Origin: JACXTP01 sp963789555
GTDB taxonomy: Archaea > Thermoplasmatota > Thermoplasmata > Methanomassiliicoccales > UBA472
Assembly: GCA_963789555.1 (NCBI GenBank)
Contig: CAWBKY010000010.1
Location: 81,430-145,429, forward strand
DNA: 64,000 bases
Reading direction: 5' to 3'
Shown here: piece after piece, positions 57,208-64,000 of the stretch
Position numbering within the stretch: position 1 is the first letter of the stretch
Layout of the letters: the number at the start of each line of letters is the position of its first letter
The notes under the pieces: model-generated
The model's database searches: none
Told to the model about the DNA's origin: nothing
Seen by the model: only the letters and a program-made list of their open reading frames with translations
Made by a program: the position numbers and the translations under genes

Positions 57208-57243
57208 ATATTAAAGATTGTTATGGATGGATGTGCCATCCAT
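57208..57243 (-). promoter_or_regulatory. Promoter and palindrome ahead of the corrinoid protein gene
   Basis: On the minus strand TTTAATATG (about 57208-57216) is a TATA-like box about 65 bases before the ATG. Just upstream, ATGGATGG (57223-57230) and CCATCCAT (57236-57243) form a perfect 8-bp inverted repeat with a 5-base spacer. A further CCATCCATG copy lies at about 57328-57336. The stretch 57280-57325 is extremely A/T-rich. Confidence 0.55.
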
Positions 57244-57361
57244 GTATCCCTGTTAACTATTGTAGGATATATGTCCAGTAAAAATATATTATATTTAATT
57301 AAAATAAATAGAATAAAATATTTGGTCCATCCATGTCAATTTCTGGCATGGAGGCCTTTAC

Positions 57362-58269
57362 TCAACCGTACAGCTCAGGTTTCTCCTTCATCAGCTTGTG
57401 GGCGTTCCGCAGCCCATACCCGTCAAGGAGGAACAGTGCCCCGACCAGGAGCACGACGATCCCGAGCAGTATGATCAATACCCCGACGGTGGCCTTCGGA
57501 ACGAACAATGTCATTACCCCCAAAGCCAAGTGACAGCACTGGCCATGGCCAATCTGACCCAGAAGCCCTCTGGGACCGCCGCCTTCCCTTTCAAGGACCG
57601 CCTGATCGAGACGAACGCGCTGGCGAAGAACCATAATGCCAGGACAAACAGTATCAGGAGCACGAAGTACTCCCAAAGGAATATCAGCGCCACACCGAAG
57701 GCGATAATGCCCACGCCCATGGCCATGTCCCGTTTGGCAAGTTTGCCCCCTTGGTCCATGCGGTAGCCGTTGTACAAGGTCAAGGCACCGAAGCCCATGA
57801 CCGCCAGCGGCATAAGGACGGAGAAGGCGAACTCGGCGAACTTCAGAGGGAAAAGGATCAGTATCAGCCCGATGGCCACAATGGCCGCCCCGATGGCCAT
57901 GCGCACCTTCCAGGTCATGTCCATGGCCGCGAGCCGGTCCATGCGCTTTCCCTTGGTGGAATCCTTGCCCGTCAGGAACAAGGAGTTGATGGTGCCCCAG
58001 AGCATGAGGACCAAGGGAGCGTCGTCCACCAGGTGCATGCCCGGGCTGGTCTCCGGGTCATAACGGTCCATGTGGGTCTTCCATTCCTCCTTGGTCTCAT
58101 GGGTGTGGTACTGCCCCTTGCGATAGCTGGCCACCATCTCCGGGCTGGGGACGTTGATCTCGGATTTCTTCCAACCCTCGTCCAGAGGTTCGGTGACGTC
58201 CTGCTTGGGCACCACCACCTCCCATACGCCTTGGTGCAATGGCCCAAGGAAATCATCGAGCTTTGTCAT
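57362..58269 (-). CDS. HdeD-like membrane protein with novel soluble N-terminal domain, copy 1 (frameshifted)
   Basis: The first 115 residues are soluble: KLDDFLGPLHQGVWEVVV, then YRKGQYHTHETKEEWKTHMD and HLVDDAPLVLMLWGTINSLF. They are followed by six or so helices with DUF308/HdeD-like pattern (AIGAAIVAIGLILILFP, GVGIIAFGVALIFLWEY). The frame changes near 57535; the last helices and RNAHKLMKEKPELYG lie after it. The N-terminal domain is not recognised. A divergent copy lies directly upstream. Confidence 0.6.
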
Positions 58270-58310
58270 CAGTCTGCTCAGAACGATGTTGTAATACTTT
58301 GTTCTTCGTC

Positions 58311-59261
58311 TTAATGAGTCTCAATACCGATATCCTTCATCTGCTTCTCGAATTCCTCTCTGGGAACGCTCTTGATCGCGCTTCTGAGACCCAAGGCCTT
58401 GAGTAAGGAGACGACCCCCATGAATATGATTATCGTGGCCACCACGAAGATTATCAATCCCGCGACGCCAACAGGGTTGATCACGAAGAGGACCGCCAGG
58501 ATGATTGATGCCACAGCAATGAACATCCTTTTCTTCAGTCCGTCAGGGGTGGCTATCTTGCCCATCTTGGTCCGCTTTAAGGGACAAGACGGCGCTCGAA
58601 ACCGGCCAGATGACCATGAATAACAACAGGTACACGACCAAAAGGGCTGGGATAGAGGTAAGACAAGTACTCCGAACGCTATCAAGATAATTCCGATGAT
58701 TATCAGCCTGGTGGAGGTGGCGTTCAGGGGTTTGACCCTGGCGCCTTGAAGGATCATGAACCCCGCGAAGCCCATGATGGACGATCGGCACCACCAACAC
58801 CACGAACGCGGCAAACACCTTGTCGGCCGCTCCAAGCTCCACCGCGATCACCCAGATCCATACGGCCAACAAGGCGATCCCGGCAAGAAGGATCAATCTC
58901 CAGGTCTCTGCCTTGCTCGCTCAGATAGTTCCTTCTTATCCATTTCTTGGTGTTCTTCGCATCCACCCATAAGGATTCCATCGTCCCACCCAACATGAGG
59001 ATGAGGGGGGCATCATCCACCAGGTGCATGGCTGGGTTTTTTGCTGGGTCATAGAGGTCCATATGCACCCGGTAGTCCAGCTCCGTCTCATGACAGTGAT
59101 ATCTACCTTTTCGATAGGAATCGATGGTCCCAGGGCTGGGAAGGTTGAACCGACGATTTGACCCAATCCTTACCAAGAGGTTCGGTGACGTTCTCTTTGA
59201 GGACTATCACCTCCCAGACCCCTTGATGGAGCGGTGCCAGAAAATCATCCAATTTGCTCAT
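58311..59261 (-). CDS. HdeD-like membrane protein with novel soluble N-terminal domain, copy 2 (heavily frameshifted)
   Basis: It is a paralogue of the next gene: SKLDDFLAPLHQGVWEVIVLKE, YRKGRYHCHETELDYRVHMD and HLVDDAPLILMLGGTMESLW align with the first copy. Helical segments such as LIIIGIILIAFGVLVLP and FIAVASIILAVLFVINP follow. At least four frame changes are inferred (near 59150, 58890, 58780 and 58650). It could be a decaying copy, but the density of indels resembles that of conserved genes here. It ends PREEFEKQMKDIGIETH. Confidence 0.55.
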
Positions 59262-59460
59262 ATGAGTCGATACCTTCCAGATGGACTGAGTAATTTCGAA
59301 GGTCTTTCGACCTATTTATTGATTTTGAACACGTCATGGGAACCTACCATCGTGGTCCTGATTGAGGGGATTACCTTGATATGGGGCCATAATTTAAAAA
59401 TAGATATCTCGCCGTGTGTCACCGTATCAAGGCCAACGTGGCATGAATGGAGAGTATAGG

Positions 59461-60073
59461 ATGGGAGCAGGAGCGACTTCACCGCGAACCCCGCACCCCT
59501 CGGGCTGCTGGGCTTCGCTTTGACCACGATATTGTTGAACTTACATAATGCTGGGCTTATCGCCATGAGCGCCGTGATCCTGAGCACCGGGATATTCATG
59601 GGCGGTCTGGCCCAGATTATGGCGGGGGCCATGGAGTGGAAGAAGGGAAATACCTTCGGCACCACCGCCTTCACATCCTATGGGATGTTCTGGCTCATCC
59701 TGGTCGGTATCATTCTGTTCCCTAAGACCGGCTACATGGCCGCTCGCCACTGGGGAGGAGATGGCGGCATTCCTTGCTTTATGGGGCGTTTTCACTTTGT
59801 TCATGTTCGTAGGGACCCTGCGCACCAATAGGGCCATGCAGGCGGTGTTCCTGCTCCTGGCGATATTGTTCTTCATGCTGGCCATAGCGGACTACACCGC
59901 CAACGCCGACCTGAAGGAGATCGCCGGCTACGTCGGCATCGCCACAGGCATGGCGGCCATTGTACCTGGCCATGGCCCAGGTCCTGCAGGAGACCCTCGG
60001 ACGCGAGGTCCTACCGGTCTTCCCCGTGGGAAAGGGCAAGGCCAAGAGCGGTGTCGAGAGCTCCACGAAGTGA
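59461..60073 (+). CDS. SatP/YaaH (GPR1/FUN34) family acetate transporter (frameshifted)
   Basis: ANPAPLGLLGFALTTILLNLHNAG and GIFMGGLAQIMAGAMEWKKGNTFGTTAFTSYGMFW are the diagnostic signatures; six helices are expected and seen across frames. Breaks are near 59470, 59745 and 59960, the last before YLAMAQVLQETLGREVLPVFP. Such proteins move acetate or succinate with protons. A TATA-like AATTTAAAAATAG (59390-59402) precedes the gene. Confidence 0.82.
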
Positions 60074-60129
60074 ACGAGCGAGGTCGGGCGACACGAGACT
60101 TAATGTGTCCGCCCGGCCAATCCTTTACC

Positions 60130-60501
60130 ATGTCCGTTCAACCATTTTTGTCTAGCGAGGAACTGATCGTTTCCAGGATCGTCCTTGAGGGGGAGACCGT
60201 CGCTGGCGTGGTCGAGGCCAAGGCCACTATCACATTCACTGAAGAGAACAACGTCCAAGGGTATGGAGGGTGCAACCGCTTCTTCGGCGGCTACCGATTG
60301 GAAGGGGATCGGATCTCTTTTTCGGCCATAGCCTCGACCAGGCGATATTGCGAGGAGACCATGGCGGTGGAGGACGCCTTCTTCAGGGCATTGGGTAAGG
60401 TGACCAGGCTAAAGGTCTCCGTGGATGGTTTGACTCTACTTTCGGAGGACGGAAGCACCGAGGTCATGGCTTTGGCCGAGAGGGTTGAATCGGATGGATG
60501 A
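60130..60501 (+). CDS. META-domain (HslJ-like) protein
   Basis: The 123-residue protein has VQGYGGCNRFFGGYRLEGDRISFSAIASTRRYC, the core of the META/DUF306 domain seen in heat-shock or secreted proteins. It has no signal peptide, so it is cytosolic here. Function is unknown. A gap of 99 bases separates it from the convergent phosphatase gene and holds nothing recognised. Confidence 0.72.
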   Translation: MSVQPFLSSEELIVSRIVLEGETVAGVVEAKATITFTEENNVQGYGGCNRFFGGYRLEGDRISFSAIASTRRYCEETMAVEDAFFRALGKVTRLKVSVDGLTLLSEDGSTEVMALAERVESDG

Positions 60502-60600
60502 CCGGGAAAGAAGGGAACGAGAAATGGACCCGTGCGGTCGCTGTTGAATGGTGACGATGTGTGCCAGTTCGAGATGACCCTACAAGCGGACCTTTGAAGG

Positions 60601-61278
60601 TCATCTGACACGCCCGCCATCCTCGAATCGGAACTTGGCGGAACGGTCCCGGTAACGGACCAGGAACCCATCTCCGTCCCTGTAGATGACCAACCCGTCC
60701 AGGTACTCCACCCAGCCGACCTCCTCGTACCTCAGGCCGAGCAGCTCCTCTCGAAGGAGCACCAATTCCCAATCGTGGGAGACGTGCACATCCAAACGGG
60801 CATCGCCTAAGGGGTCGGAGAGTCGTTCCAGCACAGGTCTCAACACCGCGTCCGCAGCCTCAGGGGTACGGGAGATCCACGACTCCTCCAGCTCACCATT
60901 GAACCACACTCGCATGAAGCCCTCGCCCAGATCATCAGCGACCCGCAGCACGCGCTCGTCCTTGAGGTAGGGCGCGCACAAGGCCCAGGTCTCCTGCGTC
61001 CCGATCGTCCTTGTCCCGTTGCCCTGCATGCCCGCTGAAATGCGCTCCGCCGTCTCGCGGCAGCGCACGGCCGGGCTATGGAAGAGGCGGACGGAGCGGT
61101 AATGACGCAGACGGGTGCCAAAGGCGAATGCGTCCTCCTTGCCTTGCTCCGTAAGGGCGACGACGAAGCTGTTGTTCAGGCTCTGCACGGGATAGCGCGC
61201 GGCATGCCGGACAATTATCGCAGCCGGGGACCTCCAACCATCCTCTGCCATCGTCCCGATCACTCCATCCCCTTTCAT
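60601..61278 (-). CDS. Histidine phosphatase family protein
   Basis: AIIVRHAARYP near residue 20 is the phosphohistidine RHG-type motif (RHA), and VHVSHDWELVLL carries the second catalytic histidine. The 225 residues resemble acid-phosphatase-like histidine phosphatases. The start overlaps the stop of the acetyltransferase by 4 bases, so the two are coupled. The substrate is unknown. Confidence 0.78.
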   Translation of the reverse strand: MKGDGVIGTMAEDGWRSPAAIIVRHAARYPVQSLNNSFVVALTEQGKEDAFAFGTRLRHYRSVRLFHSPAVRCRETAERISAGMQGNGTRTIGTQETWALCAPYLKDERVLRVADDLGEGFMRVWFNGELEESWISRTPEAADAVLRPVLERLSDPLGDARLDVHVSHDWELVLLREELLGLRYEEVGWVEYLDGLVIYRDGDGFLVRYRDRSAKFRFEDGGRVR

Positions 61279-61811
61279 CTTCTTCTCTCCTTTCCTTTCT
61301 CATACAATATGAGGGTGAACCCGTGCTCCTTCTCCAAGGACTCGCCTACCTTTTTGTAGCCGTGGGACTCATAGAAATGCCGGTTCCGCTCCGCCCAGAC
61401 CGGGGTGTCGAGGACGAACCTCTCTGCATGCGGGAACTTCCCCTCCAGCGCAATCAAGGCCCGCCCGCCCGTCCCATGACCTTGCCGCTCTGGCACGATG
61501 AAAAGCCGGTTGATGGAGACCGTGCCTTCCGCACGCTCCGTGACGAAGGCCCCACCGATGATCGCCCCGTCCTCCTTGATGGCATACATCCTTCGTTCTG
61601 CGATCAACCCTTTACAGAATTCTATTGAATCGTAACCAGAAGGACCGCCGCGGGGCTTTCCGAGGTGGCGCCTTGTGTCGTCATCGAAGGTGGCCGTCTG
61701 AATGCTGGTGAGGACCTCCGCCTCATCGGGACGGGCTAGCTCCACGGTCGTTCCCTTCGCCTTGGCCATATGCCACACCTGGTCCAGGCAAGGAATGGCT
61801 TCTCCCCTCAT
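61275..61811 (-). CDS. GNAT family N-acetyltransferase
   Basis: The acetyl-CoA loop is VPERQGHGTGGRALIALE and the end reads RNRHFYESHGYKKVGESLEK, a standard GNAT pattern. The ATG at 61811 overlaps the TGA of fpg (ATGA) and gives 178 residues; a second ATG lies at 61769. The acceptor is unknown. Confidence 0.78.
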   Translation of the reverse strand: MRGEAIPCLDQVWHMAKAKGTTVELARPDEAEVLTSIQTATFDDDTRRHLGKPRGGPSGYDSIEFCKGLIAERRMYAIKEDGAIIGGAFVTERAEGTVSINRLFIVPERQGHGTGGRALIALEGKFPHAERFVLDTPVWAERNRHFYESHGYKKVGESLEKEHGFTLILYEKGKERRR

Positions 61812-62593
61812 AGCCTTTGGCACTGTGGGCAGAAATATGCGGTCCGGCCGTTGACCTTCATCGTATGCCAGGGACCATGTCCCTTGGGACAATTGGACGA
61901 TGGATGGCGGGCTTTGAGCAAATAACCCTCGGGAAGTTGGTCGAAGTCGGTCCGGGCATCGATGGACCATCTCAGTACGATGACCAAGTGGCGGTGGATG
62001 CAACTCAACCGGTCCTTGTCCAGTCCGTCCGCCAGGGCCAAGGGGTGTACCCCGCATTGGAACAGAACCTCGTCCGAGTAGAGGTTGCCCACGCCAGCCA
62101 AAACAGACTGGTCCAGCAGGACCGTCTTGATAGGGCGTCGATGCCGCGATGCTCGCTCCACGAAATCCTCCCTTTCGATCACCAGCGCGTCCGGTCCGAG
62201 CCTTTTTCGTTCCAGGAATGATGCCTTGGAGGGCGTGAGCCCGATGGCCCCGAACTTGCGCATGTCCTCATACACGAGCGAGGAGCCGTCCTCGAAATCG
62301 AACCGCACCCTGGTGAACCGGGGCGGACCCTGCCCATCTTCAAGGAAGATGAGATCGCCGGTCATGCCCAGGTGCACGGTGAGCCATCGCCCCTTCCCTA
62401 TCCGGAAGAAAAGCTGTTTGCCGTGCCTATCGGTCCGTGTCAAGGCGCGCCCTGTCAAGGCCTTTCTCAGCCCATCTGCAGTGATATCTTCCAGAACGCC
62501 GGGGTCAAGCACTTTTACAGTAACTATGATCCGACCCAGAACGGAGGCGTCAACGTCCCTCCGCACCAGCTCCACCTCGGGCAGTTCAGGCAA
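61808..62593 (-). CDS. fpg: Formamidopyrimidine-DNA glycosylase (Fpg/Nei family)
   Basis: Fpg needs proline at position 2 as nucleophile. A TTG at 62593 gives PELPEVELVRR directly, while GTG at 62602 would add three residues, so TTG is preferred. LGMTGDLIF, DQSVLAGVGNLYSDEVLF and the terminal zinc finger (CPKGHGP...CPQC) are present. It removes oxidised purines. It follows hgcB on the same strand after a 78-base gap with a possible TATA (CCTTTTTTAG). Confidence 0.9.
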   Translation of the reverse strand: MPELPEVELVRRDVDASVLGRIIVTVKVLDPGVLEDITADGLRKALTGRALTRTDRHGKQLFFRIGKGRWLTVHLGMTGDLIFLEDGQGPPRFTRVRFDFEDGSSLVYEDMRKFGAIGLTPSKASFLERKRLGPDALVIEREDFVERASRHRRPIKTVLLDQSVLAGVGNLYSDEVLFQCGVHPLALADGLDKDRLSCIHRHLVIVLRWSIDARTDFDQLPEGYLLKARHPSSNCPKGHGPWHTMKVNGRTAYFCPQCQRL

Positions 62594-62671
62594 CGCTCCC
62601 ACTAGGTGAGGGGTGAACTAAAAAAGGTTTGGTGGTCGGGAGATGGCTGTCACCTTGCACGAACTGATCGG

Positions 62672-63017
62672 TCAGTTGCAGCAGTCCGGACCGCACGTGA
62701 CCTCTTTCCTTCCCTTCAGCGCCGATATGATCATGGCCGCCGCGCAGCCGACTCCGCTATCGACCAGTATGGCCCGGGCCGGGCAGTTGAGGGCGCAGGC
62801 CCCACACTCCATGCATGCCTCGTATCGGACCAGGACGGCCTTCTTGTTTTCCAGGGCAAAGACCTTGTGGGGACAGACGTTGGCGCACATGCCACAGCCC
62901 ACACACCGCTTTGGATCGTACCGCAGGGTGTTCAACGGCTCACCCGCCCCATCCCAAGGCACCTTGTTCGGGGGCACTAGGTCGACCGGGAGCCATCACC
63001 ATGATCTCGTCGCCCAT
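62672..63017 (-). CDS. hgcB: Mercury-methylation ferredoxin HgcB (one frameshift at start)
   Basis: Two [4Fe-4S] motifs are seen: CVGCGMCANVCP and CMECGACALNCP, the latter matching the ECGAC form of HgcB. The protein ends with CGPDCC, the cysteine pair near the C-terminus that sets HgcB apart from other ferredoxins and may bind mercury. VDSGVGCAAAMI also matches. An ATG at 63017 overlaps the hgcA stop, but a one-base change near 62980 is needed to enter the ferredoxin frame; otherwise it starts at GTG 62977. HgcB reduces the HgcA corrinoid. Confidence 0.9.
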
Positions 63018-63985
63018 CAGAACCACCCCAGGGCATCTAGTCGAAGGAACGTTGTGAGGACCACCCCGGTGACGAACGTCACCGCCATGAGCGGTATGTA
63101 TCGGAATATCTCCTTCCGCACCCCGGTCCTGGAGGTGAGGGTGGAGGACCCGGTGAAGTTGAGCGCGAGGTAAGCGACCCAAGGTGATATCATCAACGTC
63201 CAGGCCACTACCTGAAGGATGGTGGACGGACCCAATGGATCGCCTTCCATCCAGACCAATATCAGCGCGAAGGCCATCGCCACCGCCGCGCCTAGAATGA
63301 ACCCTTTGGCACTGAAGGCCTTTACCGGCAGAACCGGAAGGAGGAGTGGGAAAAGGACGGTTCCGGTGAGGAACAGGACCACCACTGCGGCGAGCCCCGC
63401 CCATCCCAGGAGCAAGGATGCCAGGATCGCGGCCAAGACGGCCCAGGGCAGGTAGTTCTTCATCTCCACCGGGACCAGCACTGCCCGGTCCCGTAGGTTG
63501 AAGCGCACCTGGCGCATCTCGGGGGTGACCATTCCCTCCGCCATATAGGCCGGTAGGTCCTCTGCCCGGACCGGACCGTACTCCACAGTGAAACCGGTGC
63601 GCCGCTTGACCTCATGGGCGCACACCCCGGGCGCTCCGAGCTGGGGCAACACCAAGCGCCTATGGTCCACCACATCCTTCAGACCTGTGGCCCGGACGCG
63701 TTCCTCGATCTCGTCCGTGCCGAAGGTGCCCTTCCCCGCCGCGCACCAGACATTGATGCCTTTGGTGTCGAGGACCAATAGGTAGCTCGGGGTCCCCTTC
63801 AGATTGGAACGAAGTGCATCGAAGCTCAGTTTGTAGTTGGAGGTGACGAACACCGGCGAGGAACGGTCTGGAGCGCCAAGTCGATAGAGGCCGGGTTCCA
63901 CCTTGTGGTCCATCCGATGATACCCTAGCCGGATGAGGACATGCTCGCGTCGGTCCTCGGCGCTCAGTTCCGATGTGGTGGACAT
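63017..63985 (-). CDS. hgcA: Mercury-methylating corrinoid protein HgcA
   Basis: HgcA transfers a methyl group from its corrinoid to mercuric ion, giving methylmercury. The cap-helix signature NVWCAAGKGTF (codons 63731-63754 for N to K) carries the cysteine that ligates cobalt, at about residue 81. The N-terminal corrinoid domain includes VTSNYKLSFDALRSNL and RRLVLPQLGAPGV. The C-terminal half has five hydrophobic helices, as in the family. The 322-residue frame is intact. The ATG at 63985 is preferred to the TTG at 63994. The promoter lies at or beyond the window edge. Confidence 0.95.
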   Translation of the reverse strand: MSTTSELSAEDRREHVLIRLGYHRMDHKVEPGLYRLGAPDRSSPVFVTSNYKLSFDALRSNLKGTPSYLLVLDTKGINVWCAAGKGTFGTDEIEERVRATGLKDVVDHRRLVLPQLGAPGVCAHEVKRRTGFTVEYGPVRAEDLPAYMAEGMVTPEMRQVRFNLRDRAVLVPVEMKNYLPWAVLAAILASLLLGWAGLAAVVVLFLTGTVLFPLLLPVLPVKAFSAKGFILGAAVAMAFALILVWMEGDPLGPSTILQVVAWTLMISPWVAYLALNFTGSSTLTSRTGVRKEIFRYIPLMAVTFVTGVVLTTFLRLDALGWF

Positions 63986-64000
63986 ACCAGTCAAGAAAAA

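Noticed and set aside
59374..59432. CCTTGATA...TATCAAGG pair flanking the SatP promoter as an operator
   Set aside because: The arms are 43 bases apart around the TATA box and short; chance is a fair explanation.

Overview
The window reads as a chromosomal segment of a GC-rich archaeon, most likely a Thermoplasmatota member near the Methanomassiliicoccales. That placement is inference. It rests on archaeal-type promoters (T/A-rich boxes about 25 nt before start codons), type II archaeal GAPDH, archease, a MvaD-type decarboxylase, archaeal L-aspartate dehydrogenase, an O6-alkylguanine alkyltransferase-endonuclease V fusion known from Ferroplasma, a B12 methyltransferase/corrinoid pair and hgcAB. 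No rRNA, tRNA, CRISPR array, insertion sequence or prophage was seen. Coding density is high and no gene-free stretch exceeds 300 bases; the longest gaps (27543-27784, 34285-34529, 57148-57361) hold promoters, operators or leaders.

Layout. 1-9.1 kb: end of a medium-chain dehydrogenase, a TrpD-like transferase, BioY, a DHPS-like gene, a heterodisulfide-reductase-like Fe-S protein beside LarA, ThiL, an AmmeMemoRadiSam enzyme and an endonuclease III relative. 9.1-16 kb: prepilin peptidase, MscS channel, nitroreductase, MFS transporter, AGT-EndoV fusion, PanE. 16-23 kb: a lysine operon headed by an Lrp-type regulator (dapA-dapB-lysC-lysA-dapF-dapL). 23-28 kb: PGK, a PAS histidine kinase, GAPDH and small membrane proteins. 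28-34 kb: radical SAM, UbiA, and a LuxE-LuxC-SDR operon. 34-40 kb: ilvB and ilvC flanking two tandem pentameric ligand-gated channel homologues; IlvC carries a histone-H1-like tail. 40-50 kb: cyclophilin-like protein, TldD/TldE, M24 peptidase, NadX, hydrolase, archease, MvaD-like protein, PfkB kinase, COG4030-type HAD protein. 51-57 kb: a HyuA-like ATPase with two DGC-type proteins, converging on a zinc ribbon, an unknown protein, a CobW GTPase, a UroD-family methyltransferase and its corrinoid protein. 57-60 kb: tandem HdeD-like proteins and a SatP/YaaH transporter. 60-64 kb: META protein, phosphatase, acetyltransferase, Fpg and the mercury-methylation pair hgcB/hgcA.

The most striking content is hgcAB, the unassigned corrinoid methyltransferase neighbourhood with its HyuA/DGC partner operon, the paired pLGIC genes, the Lux-type acyl reductase genes and the tailed IlvC.

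Caution: about two dozen genes, many of them housekeeping, are broken by one or more single-base frame changes that leave all family motifs intact. This looks like residual indel error in the assembly, not gene decay. Such genes are annotated at full extent with approximate break points.
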